DNA of 45,753 nucleotides from Bacteroidaceae bacterium (GCA_900770705.1 CAAGLF010000070.1:1-45753), one strand, 5' to 3'. Numbered from the stretch's first letter, positions 16,653 through 25,264 are shown. The notes: generated by a model not told the origin, from the letters alone. Numbers and translations: made by a program.

Positions 16653-17249
16653 TTATAGGTGGCTGGCTGTCCGGTATGTGCAGATGGTGTCGACGATGGT
16701 CTGTATCTTGTCGAAGTTGTCCAGCACATTGATATCAATGATGTGGTGTGCCTTTTCGTAGAAAGGCTCTCTGAGTGCCAGTTGCTCCGATATATATGCC
16801 CGGAGTTCCTCTTCCGACTTTCCTTTCAGCAGGGGACGCTCGCCTTTGCTCAACCTGATGTGTGCCAGAAGCGTCTCTGCCGAGGCTTTCAGGTAGTAAG
16901 TGTCGGCCACCGTGTTCATATATTCCATATTGTCGTAGAAACAGGGCGTTCCGCCGCCGCATGACAGTACGATGTCGTTGAATTCGGCCACTTCCCGCAG
17001 CATACGTCGTTCCAGGTCGCGGAAATGCGCTTCGCCGTCTTCTTCGAATATGCGTGGAACGCGCTTGTGGAATCTTTCCTCGATGTACCAATCCAGGTCA
17101 TAGAACGAACGTCCCAACTGCTTGGCCAGCACGCGGCCTATCGTCGTCTTGCCCGCGCACATATACCCTGTCAGGATAATGCAGCGGTGGTCTGCGGCAG
17201 AGAAGGGAGCGGCCTCCAGTGGCTGCTCGGCTTCGTCAGGATGGAACAT
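16653..17249 (-). CDS. aroK: Shikimate kinase
   Basis: ATP-dependent 3-phosphorylation of shikimate, two steps after AroE. 198 residues, about 20 longer than typical because of an N-terminal extension before the core. Walker A is GYMCAGKTT; FYDLDWYIEERF is the shikimate-binding DxD region; LSCGGGTPCF is the conserved GGG motif and the LID follows at KGERPLLKGKS. No alternative ATG fits between the extension and the P-loop, so the start at 17249, only 6 bp after the topA stop, is kept; translational coupling to topA is likely. The enzyme completes a set with aroE at 656-1405 though in a different operon. Confidence 0.93.
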   Translation of the reverse strand: MFHPDEAEQPLEAAPFSAADHRCIILTGYMCAGKTTIGRVLAKQLGRSFYDLDWYIEERFHKRVPRIFEEDGEAHFRDLERRMLREVAEFNDIVLSCGGGTPCFYDNMEYMNTVADTYYLKASAETLLAHIRLSKGERPLLKGKSEEELRAYISEQLALREPFYEKAHHIIDINVLDNFDKIQTIVDTICTYRTASHL

Positions 17250-17255
17250 AGGCGC

Positions 17256-19610
17256 TTATTTTTTCTTTCTGTGTCGGGCTGCGGCCGACTTGGTGGTGGA
17301 CGACGGGGTGGACTCGATGATTTTCATACAATCTTCCAAGGTCAGCGAAGCGGCGGCCGCAGCTTGCGCCTTGGGAATCTTGTAATTGTTTCCTTTGTAC
17401 GTGATGTAGGGACCGAAGCGGCCGGTGCGGATCTCCAGGTCGGTGTCTTCGGCAAATACCTTCAGGTGACTCTTGGCTTCCGCCTCACGTTTGGCCAGTA
17501 TCAGCTCAATGGCGCGCTCAATCGTCACGCTCATCGGATCTTCGTCCTTGGCCAGCGACGCATACTTCTTGTTGTGCTGCACATAGGCTCCGAAACGTCC
17601 GGCACCCACGGTCACGGGCATTCCTTCGAAGTCGCCCAGCGTGCGTGGCAGCTGGAAGAGCTCGAGCGCCTCGTTCAGCGTGATGGTAGAGAGGCTCTGC
17701 GTTTTCTTCAGTGTGGCAAAACGGGGCTTTGTCTCATTCCCGGCGTCGCCTATCTGCACCATCGGGCCGAATTTGCCTATCTTGACTTTTACGGGCAGGC
17801 CGCTTTGCGGGTCTATGCCCAAGGAGCGTTCGCCTACCTTGTGTTCCGAGTGTTCGTTCATCACTTTCTCGACCTCCGGGTCGAACTCTCCGTAGAAATT
17901 CCGGATGAGGTCTGTCCAGTTTTTGCGGCCTTCGGCCACCTCGTCGAAGTCCTGCTCGACATTGGCGGTGAAGTTGTAGTCCATAATGTCGGGAAAGTTC
18001 TCCAGCAGGAAGTCGTTGACCACGATACCCGTGTCGGTCGGGACGATTTTGCCCTTCTCCGAGCCATAACTTTCCTGCCTTGTCTCCCTACGGACCTCTT
18101 CGTCGGTCAGGCTCAGGAGCAGGTAGTCTCTTTTGAGCCCTTCGCTCTCCCCTTTGGCCACATATTCGCGCTGCTGGATGGTAGAGATGGTCGGGGCGTA
18201 GGTGGAGGGGCGGCCGATGCCGAGTTCCTCCAGTTTATGTACGAGCGAGGCTTCGCTGTAGCGGGCCGGCGCTTGCGAATAGCGCTGCTGCGCTGTAACT
18301 TCGAGGCGTTCCACCCGTTCGCCTACCTGCATAGGCGGCAAGAGGCGGCCTTCGTCGCTCTCTGCGTCGCTGTCGGTGTCTATACTTTCGCGGTAGACGC
18401 GCAGAAAACCGTCGAACTTCACCACTTCACCCGTGGCCACAAAGGCGGCGTCGGTGCCGGAGATGTCTATCGTGGCCGTCGTCTTTTCCAGCTGGGCGTC
18501 CGCCATCTGGCAGGCCAGCGTACGCTTCCATATCAGGGCGTACAGTTTCTTTTCCTGTGCGGTACCGCTGATTTCCGCCCTGTCCATATACGTTGGGCGT
18601 ATGGCTTCGTGTGCTTCCTGGGCGCCTTTTGAATGTGTGTGGTAGTGACGGCGCTGGTGGTAGGCTTTTCCCATCATTTCTTCGATGACAGGTCCGCAAG
18701 TGTTCAGGCAAAGTGCGGAAAGATTCATAGAATCCGTTCGCATATACGTGATAAGTCCTGCCTCGTACAGGCTTTGCGCCACTCTCATCGTCAGAGATAC
18801 GGGGAAGCCCAGCTTGCGTGCGGCTTCCTGCTGGAGTGTGGAGGTTATAAAGGGCGGAGCGGGGGTTCGCTTGGTGGGACGGGTCTGTATGTCCGAGATG
18901 GTGAAGGTGGCGTCCTTGCAATGCTGCAGGAAAGCAGCGGCTTCCTCTTCTGTGGCGAACCTGCGGTTGAGTTCTGCCTTTACGGTCGCGTTTTTTTCGC
19001 TGCTGTCTGCGGTGGTGAGGGCGAAAATGGCACTTACGCGGAAGCTCGTTTCGCTCACGAAGTCCTGAATTTCCCGTTCGCGCTCAACGATGAGGCGTAC
19101 GGCCACGCTTTGCACGCGTCCGGCCGAGAGATTGGGGCGTACCTTCCTCCAAAGCACGGGGGAGAGCTTGAAACCGACCAGTCTGTCCAATACTCGCCGG
19201 GCTTGCTGGGCGTCCACGAGGTTGAGGTCGATGGTACGCGGGTTTTCTATGGCGGCCAGGATGGCTGGCTTGGTGATTTCGTGGAATACTATGCGTTTGG
19301 AGACTTTCGGATCGAGCTTGAGCACTTCGGCCAGGTGCCAGGAGATGGCTTCTCCCTCCCGGTCTTCATCGGAAGCCAGCCAGATGGTCTCCGATTTCCG
19401 GGCTTCGGCGCGCAGCTGGCTCACGACGTGCTGCTTGTCGGCCGGAATTTCGTACTCAGGCTTAAATGTGGTCAAATCCACGCCGAAGTCTTTCTTCTTC
19501 AGGTCCCGGATGTGACCGTACGACGACAGTACTTTGAAGTCCGGGCCGAGAAACTTCTCTATGGTCTTGGCTTTGGCGGGTGATTCGACGATGACCAGAT
19601 TCTTTTGCAT
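17256..19610 (-). CDS. topA: DNA topoisomerase I (type IA)
   Basis: Relaxes negative supercoils by single-strand passage. 784 residues. The TOPRIM domain opens with NLVIVESPAKAKTIEKFLG and has SDEDREGEAISWHL; the catalytic tyrosine is Tyr289 in TYMRTDS. LSAGRVQSVAVRLIVERE and HEAIRPT are further signatures. The C-terminus has repeats of the Toprim C-repeat type (GRFGAYVQ and GRFGPYITYKGNNYKIPK) and a Lys/Arg-rich end, instead of the Cys4 zinc ribbons of E. coli TopA. The start at 19610 gives the family N-terminus; 17 upstream in-frame residues are not credible. A TACTTTTG box lies 24 bp upstream. Followed by aroK after 6 bp. Confidence 0.97.
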   Translation of the reverse strand: MQKNLVIVESPAKAKTIEKFLGPDFKVLSSYGHIRDLKKKDFGVDLTTFKPEYEIPADKQHVVSQLRAEARKSETIWLASDEDREGEAISWHLAEVLKLDPKVSKRIVFHEITKPAILAAIENPRTIDLNLVDAQQARRVLDRLVGFKLSPVLWRKVRPNLSAGRVQSVAVRLIVEREREIQDFVSETSFRVSAIFALTTADSSEKNATVKAELNRRFATEEEAAAFLQHCKDATFTISDIQTRPTKRTPAPPFITSTLQQEAARKLGFPVSLTMRVAQSLYEAGLITYMRTDSMNLSALCLNTCGPVIEEMMGKAYHQRRHYHTHSKGAQEAHEAIRPTYMDRAEISGTAQEKKLYALIWKRTLACQMADAQLEKTTATIDISGTDAAFVATGEVVKFDGFLRVYRESIDTDSDAESDEGRLLPPMQVGERVERLEVTAQQRYSQAPARYSEASLVHKLEELGIGRPSTYAPTISTIQQREYVAKGESEGLKRDYLLLSLTDEEVRRETRQESYGSEKGKIVPTDTGIVVNDFLLENFPDIMDYNFTANVEQDFDEVAEGRKNWTDLIRNFYGEFDPEVEKVMNEHSEHKVGERSLGIDPQSGLPVKVKIGKFGPMVQIGDAGNETKPRFATLKKTQSLSTITLNEALELFQLPRTLGDFEGMPVTVGAGRFGAYVQHNKKYASLAKDEDPMSVTIERAIELILAKREAEAKSHLKVFAEDTDLEIRTGRFGPYITYKGNNYKIPKAQAAAAASLTLEDCMKIIESTPSSTTKSAAARHRKKK

Positions 19611-19633
19611 AGCAGGTTTTTTAATTTGCGGCG

Positions 19634-19641
19634 CAAAAGTA
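19634..19641 (-). promoter_or_regulatory. -7 box for topA-aroK
   Basis: Minus-strand TACTTTTG, 23 bp before the topA ATG, followed by GC as in most promoters here. Confidence 0.6.
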
Positions 19642-19684
19642 GAAAAAAAATCCGAGCACACATTATATATATAGGGGAAAAAAG

Positions 19685-19720
19685 CAAAAAAGCCCCCGAA
19701 CGGCTGTGGTTCGGGGGCTT
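19685..19720 (-). terminator. Rho-independent terminator of the 788-residue secreted protein gene
   Basis: A 12-bp stem AAGCCCCCGAAC/GTTCGGGGGCTT with a 7-nt loop, followed on the minus strand by a T-rich run; 30 bp after the stop codon. Confidence 0.9.
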
Positions 19721-19750
19721 TGGGGATTGGTTCCGCCGAGGGCGGAGCGA

Positions 19751-22117
19751 TTATTTCAGTATCATCTTCTTTCCGCCTACGATGTAGAGGCCCTTGGCGA
19801 GCTTGCCTGTGGCCTTACGTCCGTCGATGGTGAAAATTTCTGCGTTGTTGGCGTTCGTCAATACCTCGGAGATACCCGTGGTGGTATTGCCGTCGAAGCT
19901 GGCATCGCTGGTGTTCTTCACGCCGGCCTGGTTGAAGTAGTTTTCGAGGGTGCCATATACCCAGATGGTGCTGCCGAGCAGTGTGGGATTGTCCACGAGG
20001 TTCAGAGCGGCACGGACGTCGCTGCCAGCGGGCAGTGCCACGGGAATTGCAAGGTCTCCCTGCGACAGGGCGATGTTGGAAGCCACGGCGCCTTCGGTGC
20101 CGGTCAGATACTTATTGTTGTTGAAGTAGCCGCTGAGCACACCCTTCACCCATGCTTTACCTTCGAGTTTTCCGTTGAAGTAGAAGACGTCTGCCACGCT
20201 GTAGGGCGCAGCCAGGGTGCCTTCTCCCTCGATGATATAGAGGTCGAAGCTGGCACGGCTGTCGAAGTAGTTGTCTGTTTCGGCGGTTTCCACGGTGATG
20301 ACGGTGTGGCCGTAGCCCGTGACGGTGATGGTGCCGTTGGCTTCCACGGTAGCTACGTTTTCATTGCTGCTGGTGTAGACCGGCGTAGCGTCGCTCAGCG
20401 TTTGCAGTGCGTTGTCCACCGTCCAGGCTTCGCCCTTCAGGATGGCCACTTCGTCCTTCTTCCAGGCTGTTTCGGGGTTGAGGAGGTTCGTGATGAGTTC
20501 TACGTCGTCAGCGCTGAGGGGATAGAGTTGCGGGGTGGTGTCGTAGTAAACCAGGAAGGCGTTGATGTTGTACGTCTTGTCGGTTCTGAACACGTAGTCG
20601 CTGAGAACGCCGAAGTTGTCGCGGAGCACGATTTCGTTGTCCACTTCGTCAATAATCGTAATGTTGGAGCCGGAGAGTGCGTCGGTGGTGAACGAAACGT
20701 TTTCGAGGCGTACGAGGCGACTTTCGTAGGTCTTGCTCTCAATGCTGTTGATTGCTGCCACGTTGACCGTCACGGGCGATACTTCGTTGTTGCTGCTTGC
20801 AACGTTTACGCCGGAGTAGTCAATGCCGGACAGCTCGGAAAGGTTCTTGTAGAGCTGGATAGTTCCTTTCAGCGTGCCGCTGATCTTGTCGCCGACGGCG
20901 AAGGTGGGCTCGGCTGTGCCGTACAGCAGGAATCCCTCCGTGCCGTCGGTCACGAACACGTTGTAATTGCTGCCTTTCTTGCCGATACCGGTCACGAGCA
21001 GGTCGGTCACTTCGAGTTTGCAGGCGGTAGCCGTGGTAGTGGCGGCTGCCTTGATGTCTGCGAGGGAGGTATAGACGGGAACTTCGGGCTCAACGGGCTC
21101 GGTGGCGGTGCCACCGAGGGCGGTCACCTCGAAATTCTTGATTTCCCACGTTCCGGCCACGTCTGCAGTGGAGGTATAGACGAATGCGAACTGGATTTTC
21201 TTGTCGCTGTAGGCGGAGAGGTCGGCTGTTGCCTGCTTGTAGGTAAAGGAGGTACCGGTAGCGCGGGTTTCGCCCAGGGTGAGGTCGCTCCAGTCGGCGG
21301 CACCTGTTTCTTTCACCTTGACAGCGCAAGCTGCCAGGAAGTTTTCGGTGCTGCTAAAGTAGTTGGCGGCTTCTTCGAAGGTGAGTTGTCCTTCGGTAGC
21401 GCCGGTAAGGTCGATTTCGGGGGAGAGCAGCCAGCTTTCGGTAGCGTGTTTGGTGCTGTTGATGTAGGCAGAGGCTTTCATACCATAGTTGGCGTCGTTG
21501 CTCCATACGGCAGTCACTCCTTCGGGAAGCGTCTTGTTTTCAATGGTGAAGTCGGCCTGCGAACCCAGCAGCGTAGCGCTGTAAATAGTGGTGCGCTCCT
21601 CTACGGGTTCTTCGGGGGTGTCACCGCCGCCCGGCTCGGAAGAGCCTGCTGCACCAAAGGTAACCGTAATTGTGTTGATTTTAACGGTGGATTTGATGCA
21701 GGAAAGGGCTACAGACTGTGCAGAACCTTCCCATGCACCGGTGGTCCAAGTTCCGTCGGCCGTGGAAAGATAGGTCGTAGTCAGGTTGGAGCCGGCAACG
21801 GCAATGGCCGTAATCACTTTTCCCTCGGGAGCGGAAATGGTCATCGTGTTGTTTTTATAAAAGCGCAACTCTTTTGCATAGTCTGCGCTTGCAGCTCCGG
21901 TGAACACCAAAGTAGCATTTCCGGTTCCCTCGAAAGAGATGGATACCCCGTTGTTCGTAAATGTTTCGCCTTGCACACTTACGCCTTTGGACTCCTCTGT
22001 TGTCGGAGTTATGGATGGAGTCAGTGCTTCAGGGTTGGTGAAGTCGAAACTGGCCTCGTCGGCGTAGACTGTTACGGTAAACAGCAACGCGAAGAAAGAA
22101 AGTAAAAATTTCTTCAT
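19751..22117 (-). CDS. Secreted multidomain protein with type IX-like sorting tail
   Basis: 788 residues. Signal peptide MKKFLLSFFALLFTVTVYA. Several beta-rich modules follow. Residues about 25-165 form a lectin-like sandwich (FDFTNPEAL, TITVTFG). After a Gly/Pro/Glu linker, about 180-335 is a cleaved-adhesin or choice-of-anchor-like module (ESWLLSPEIDLTG, AGTWEIKNFEV). About 352-450 is an OB-like module (KLEVTDLLVTGIGKKGSNYN, FLLYGTAEPTFAVGDKISG). About 575-615 is an Ig-like segment (YTSSNENVATVEANGTITV). About 630-745 is a second OB-like module of the DUF6359 kind. The tail TIDGRKATGKLAKGLYIVGG resembles that of the 1179-residue protein. No enzyme domain is seen; probably a surface or extracellular adhesin-type protein. 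Monocistronic. Confidence 0.83.
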   Translation of the reverse strand: MKKFLLSFFALLFTVTVYADEASFDFTNPEALTPSITPTTEESKGVSVQGETFTNNGVSISFEGTGNATLVFTGAASADYAKELRFYKNNTMTISAPEGKVITAIAVAGSNLTTTYLSTADGTWTTGAWEGSAQSVALSCIKSTVKINTITVTFGAAGSSEPGGGDTPEEPVEERTTIYSATLLGSQADFTIENKTLPEGVTAVWSNDANYGMKASAYINSTKHATESWLLSPEIDLTGATEGQLTFEEAANYFSSTENFLAACAVKVKETGAADWSDLTLGETRATGTSFTYKQATADLSAYSDKKIQFAFVYTSTADVAGTWEIKNFEVTALGGTATEPVEPEVPVYTSLADIKAAATTTATACKLEVTDLLVTGIGKKGSNYNVFVTDGTEGFLLYGTAEPTFAVGDKISGTLKGTIQLYKNLSELSGIDYSGVNVASSNNEVSPVTVNVAAINSIESKTYESRLVRLENVSFTTDALSGSNITIIDEVDNEIVLRDNFGVLSDYVFRTDKTYNINAFLVYYDTTPQLYPLSADDVELITNLLNPETAWKKDEVAILKGEAWTVDNALQTLSDATPVYTSSNENVATVEANGTITVTGYGHTVITVETAETDNYFDSRASFDLYIIEGEGTLAAPYSVADVFYFNGKLEGKAWVKGVLSGYFNNNKYLTGTEGAVASNIALSQGDLAIPVALPAGSDVRAALNLVDNPTLLGSTIWVYGTLENYFNQAGVKNTSDASFDGNTTTGISEVLTNANNAEIFTIDGRKATGKLAKGLYIVGGKKMILK

Positions 22118-22166
22118 ACCTGTAAGATTTAGTTGATTGTGAATAATAGGTTTTTCAATTACGCCG

Positions 22167-22174
22167 CAAAATTA
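22167..22174 (-). promoter_or_regulatory. -7 box for the 788-residue secreted protein
   Basis: Minus-strand TAATTTTG followed by GC, 49 bp before the start codon. Confidence 0.55.
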
Positions 22175-22287
22175 CAAATTAATATCTGGCGTGGCAAAGT
22201 AATGGCGATGGATTTCCGTGAAGATTTTGTAAAATTATATTTCTCCCTGCTTTTTGCGCGTGTGGGGGCCGGGGATTTACGGATTCC

Positions 22288-22372
22288 GGCGAAAGGCGAA
22301 ACTTCAAGGCCCGAAATGAAAATTTCAAGGCCCGAAAAAAAATCTTCGGGCCTTGAAGTTTCGCCTTTCGCC
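22288..22372. repeat. Dispersed repeat copy R5: perfect 28-bp inverted repeat with internal tandem unit
   Basis: Arms 22288-22315 and 22345-22372 are exact reverse complements. Each arm contains GGCGAAACTTCAAGGCCCGA or its complement; the unit TTCAAGGCCCGAA is repeated once more inside the loop. It lies 28 bp after the wbqC stop, so it probably ends the dapB-lepB-wbqC transcript. Confidence 0.85.
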
Positions 22373-22400
22373 GAGATAGGAAGGGCAGGGTGGCCCGCCT

Positions 22401-23048
22401 TTATGACGAGATAGGCGTCACGCTGCTGTCTCTCAGTATGATACGGCTCTCCGGCCCCATATTGAAAAGCAGATCCGCTACACTCAGGTTCGGCAGGAAG
22501 CCGTGGCGCTGCCCGAATACCTGATAGTACACCGCAGGGCGGAAGCCGGGATCGGCCTTGCCGCGGTACTTCGGACTGATGAGGCGGCGGAAGTCGCTAT
22601 AGCCATCGGGCACTTCGCGGACGTAGGCTTCGGAGAGCGTCAGGGCGGGCCGGATGTCCAGCAGGTCGCATACCGTTTGCCGCAGGCCCTCGTTGAAATC
22701 CCAGAGAAAGCGGAACGGCTTCGTATAGAAGGGTAGGAAGTCGTCGGCGTAGTAGTCGAAAAACGGCGTATGCTCGTAGGCGCTCCGCAGGGCCTGCCAG
22801 TGCTGCCGGGGCCAGCCGCCGTGGTCGCTCAGGCGGATGTCGCGTATTGCCACCTTGCGTCCGTCGGTCTTCTCGACGGGCAGCGTGAGTGTCTGGGCAC
22901 CGTCGGCGCCGGCAATGCGGCAGCGGTTGCGAAAGGTCTGCTTCTCGTAGTGCTCGCCGCCGTCGATGATGACGCGCGGAGCCTGGTACAGTTTCGTGTA
23001 ATACTGCACCGGAGCGAGGTAGGCGGAGGAAAGGAGTGCGGAGTCCAT
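22401..23048 (-). CDS. WbqC-like family protein
   Basis: 215 residues matching the WbqC-like family: LLSSAYLAPVQYYTKLYQAP start, YEKQTFRNRCRIAGADG, LTLPVEKTDGRK, HWQALRSAYEHTPFFDYYAD, RFLWDFNEGL and the C-terminal YYQVFGQRHGFLPNLSVADLLFNMGP. Some homologues lie in O-antigen loci and are proposed aminotransferase or glycan-modification enzymes, but the biochemical activity is unproven. The ATG at 23048 follows directly after the stop codon of the signal-peptidase paralogue (TAGATG), so the two are translationally coupled. It is the last gene of the dapB operon. Confidence 0.88.
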   Translation of the reverse strand: MDSALLSSAYLAPVQYYTKLYQAPRVIIDGGEHYEKQTFRNRCRIAGADGAQTLTLPVEKTDGRKVAIRDIRLSDHGGWPRQHWQALRSAYEHTPFFDYYADDFLPFYTKPFRFLWDFNEGLRQTVCDLLDIRPALTLSEAYVREVPDGYSDFRRLISPKYRGKADPGFRPAVYYQVFGQRHGFLPNLSVADLLFNMGPESRIILRDSSVTPISS

Positions 23049-23750
23049 CTAAAATCTCACGAAGAAGCGCCCCATACGCAGGGCGGCGTAGAAAGGTTTG
23101 TCGGGGTCGAGGCTATAGCTCACCAGTACGGGCTTGCCCAGCACGGCCGTCTCGGATAGCAGCACGAAGTGCTCGGGCACTGTCTCTATCCAGTAGAAAT
23201 CGTGGTCGAACGCCACTTCCTGCAGGGGCGTGCCGCCGACAAGGAGCCTGCCCTGCCTGTCCCGTTGCACGCGGCACCCCGTCTGGCGGAGTATCTCGGC
23301 GAAAAGCGGCGACAGCTCGGGGCAAATCCGGGCTTTCCCGCCCTTGCGCGGCACGACAAAGGGCAGCGCGTCCACGCTGGTGCGTCCCGGCAGCACGAGC
23401 TGCCTGACGGGGTCGAGCCACAGCGTGTCTCCGGGCACTGCGGCCACGGTGCCGAAGGCTACCGGCCGGCTGCTTTCAGGCTGCGCCGCTGAAGCGGGCG
23501 AATAGAAGGCTATCAGGTCGCCTGCCGCGGCGTCGGGGCGTCCTATGCGGCGGTAACCGAAAAGCCGCTCCCCCGGAAGCCGCAGTCCGTAGGCCGTGCG
23601 CAACACCAGTATGCGGTCGCCGCGCAGCAACTGGCCGTCTGCCCGCTCCTCCGTCAGCACGAATTGTGCGACGAGCAGGCAGCGTATCGCGAGCAGTAGC
23701 AGCAGCGCGACTGCGCAGGGGATGATATAGAGTCTTAGGACGCGGTGCAA
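23049..23750 (-). CDS. S26 signal peptidase paralogue lacking both catalytic residues
   Basis: 233 residues. One N-terminal membrane segment (about 7-32), then LLRGDRILVLRTAYGLRLPG, AAGDLIAFYSP and VPGDTLWLD, all recognisable LepB boxes. Aligned by eye with the neighbouring LepB, the position of catalytic Ser101 is Arg36 (TEERADGQLLRGD against SSSLEKTYLTGD) and the position of Lys255 is Gly100 (FGTVAAVPGDTL against KRCVGLPGQTL). It is therefore expected to be proteolytically inactive, and may act as a partner of LepB. The start at 23750 overlaps the end of lepB by 16 bp, indicating tight coupling; its stop touches the wbqC start. The family assignment is secure; the inactive status is read from the sequence and has not been tested. 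Confidence 0.88.
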   Translation of the reverse strand: MHRVLRLYIIPCAVALLLLLAIRCLLVAQFVLTEERADGQLLRGDRILVLRTAYGLRLPGERLFGYRRIGRPDAAAGDLIAFYSPASAAQPESSRPVAFGTVAAVPGDTLWLDPVRQLVLPGRTSVDALPFVVPRKGGKARICPELSPLFAEILRQTGCRVQRDRQGRLLVGGTPLQEVAFDHDFYWIETVPEHFVLLSETAVLGKPVLVSYSLDPDKPFYAALRMGRFFVRF

Positions 23751-25264
23751 GATTTCTTTTGACGTCGGTTATAATAATAGTTGTACCCGAAGAAGAACAG
23801 CAGCAGGCCGCCGATTACTGCCAGGCCGATGTAGCTGCGGCTCAGGCGCACCTTGCCGTCCAGCCAGCCGTAGTCGGGGTCGAGCGAGAGCCAGACGAAG
23901 AGCGGAGTGCCCACGACGTGGTCTTCAGGCACGAAGCCCCAGAAGCGGGAGTCGGCGGAATTGTCGCGATTGTCGCCCATCATCCAGAAATAGTCCATCT
24001 TGAAAGTATAGGAGTCGGCGGGCGTTCCGTTGATGTAGATGGTCGTGTCGCGTACTTCGAGCCGGTTGTGCTCGTAGTCGCGTATGCAGCGCTCGTAGAT
24101 GGGCAGGTTGTCGAGCGTCAGGGCCAGCCGGCCGCCGCGACGTGGTATCCAGACTCCCTCTTTGCCGCCGTAGTTGCGCGTGGTCCAGCCCGTGGCCTTG
24201 TTGATGGGGTAGAGACCGTTGGTGGCGGGCGTGGTGCGTGGCGGATTGGGGGCGATGTATCCGCGTTCGGTGAGGGCGCGCTTCACGGCGAGCGTCATAG
24301 GCAGTCCGCCTCCGTTCTGATAGTTCTGTATGTCCTCGGCGGAAATGCCCAGCTCGCGGATAATGTCGGCGTCGAGCGGCAGAAGGAAGTCTGCGTCGTA
24401 GTTGAACTGCACTTTCTCGGCGTCCGGCAGCACTTTCCCGTCGAGCAGAATGCGGTCGTCCACGATACGCAGCGTTTGTCCGGGCAGACCGACGCAGCGC
24501 TTCACGTAATTTTCGCGCCGGTCGGTAGGACGATAGATGATGTCGCCGAATTCCTCGCGGTTGGCCGCGATATAGGCCTTTCCTGTCTCGCGCCACTGGC
24601 GGAAGATGGCCTGCTGCGTGGCGTAGTCGTCGGCAGGAGTTGGCAGGACGAGGCTATTTTGTGCGGCCAGTATGCTGGCGCCGATTTGCTGCGTGAGCGA
24701 ATAGTAGTCGGGGTTCTGCGCGTTGAGTGCCACGGTGTCTCCGGCGGGGAAGTTGAAGACAACGATGTCGCCCGCCTTCACTGTGTCGCGTCCGGCGGTG
24801 CGGCGATAGTCCCAGTGCGGGGTCTCGAGATAACTCTTCGTGTTAAGAATAGGTAGCGTGTTCTGCGTGAGCGGCATGCTCAGAGGAGTTTCGGGTATGC
24901 GGGCGCCATATTCGTATTTCGAGACGAGCAGATGGTCTCCCGTCAGGTAAGTTTTCTCCAGCGAGGAGCTGGGAATGATGAAGTTCTGGAAAAAGAAAAG
25001 GTTGAGAAAGTAAACGCCGACGAGCGCGAAGACAATGGCGTCGACCCAGCTCATGATGGTGCGTACCACGGGGCTGGGGTGGTTTTTCCACCAGGTCCAG
25101 GGGATTTTGTGCGTGATGTAGGCATCGAAGAGGAAGGGAAGGACAACGAGTCCCCACCAGCTTTTTACCCAATAGAGGAACAGGAGGTAGAGGAGTGCCA
25201 GCAGGGTGAAGGTGAGGTACGACGGGCGCTGCTGGCCCGTGTGGGAGGTGTTTGTATCGGTCAT
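23735..25264 (-). CDS. lepB: Signal peptidase I (leader peptidase)
   Basis: 509 residues; removes signal peptides from Sec/Tat substrates in the inner membrane. Three N-terminal hydrophobic segments (about 15-35, 36-52, 72-95), catalytic Ser101 in SSSLEKTYLTGDHLLVSK (Leu where Met is usual), Lys255 in YVKRCVGLPGQTL, and the closing box YFWMMGDNRDNSADSRFWG. There are about 154 residues between Ser and Lys, against about 55 in E. coli, so a large insertion sits in the catalytic region, as in other Bacteroidota LepB. The C-terminus carries an extra membrane segment (IGLAVIGGLLLFFFGYNYYY) and a basic end. Located 18 bp after dapB and overlapping the pseudo-peptidase. Confidence 0.95.
   Translation of the reverse strand: MTDTNTSHTGQQRPSYLTFTLLALLYLLFLYWVKSWWGLVVLPFLFDAYITHKIPWTWWKNHPSPVVRTIMSWVDAIVFALVGVYFLNLFFFQNFIIPSSSLEKTYLTGDHLLVSKYEYGARIPETPLSMPLTQNTLPILNTKSYLETPHWDYRRTAGRDTVKAGDIVVFNFPAGDTVALNAQNPDYYSLTQQIGASILAAQNSLVLPTPADDYATQQAIFRQWRETGKAYIAANREEFGDIIYRPTDRRENYVKRCVGLPGQTLRIVDDRILLDGKVLPDAEKVQFNYDADFLLPLDADIIRELGISAEDIQNYQNGGGLPMTLAVKRALTERGYIAPNPPRTTPATNGLYPINKATGWTTRNYGGKEGVWIPRRGGRLALTLDNLPIYERCIRDYEHNRLEVRDTTIYINGTPADSYTFKMDYFWMMGDNRDNSADSRFWGFVPEDHVVGTPLFVWLSLDPDYGWLDGKVRLSRSYIGLAVIGGLLLFFFGYNYYYNRRQKKSCTAS

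Noticed and set aside
16481..16738. N-terminal extension of SpeA by 86 residues in the same frame
   Set aside because: It is encoded mostly by repeat R4 and the end of aroK, and the conserved MRKWRIEDSEELYNIKGWG start lies at 16480.
17025..18632. A 535-codon open frame on the plus strand across topA and the 5' end of aroK
   Set aside because: Both sense genes are unmistakable (TopA Tyr289, AroK P-loop) and the frame has no recognisable features.
19706..22105. A 799-codon open frame on the plus strand opposite the 788-residue secreted protein gene
   Set aside because: It mirrors the minus-strand gene almost end to end, has no signal, motif or promoter of its own, and its composition (Val, Gly, Ala, Cys-rich) is what the GC-rich antisense of a real gene gives.
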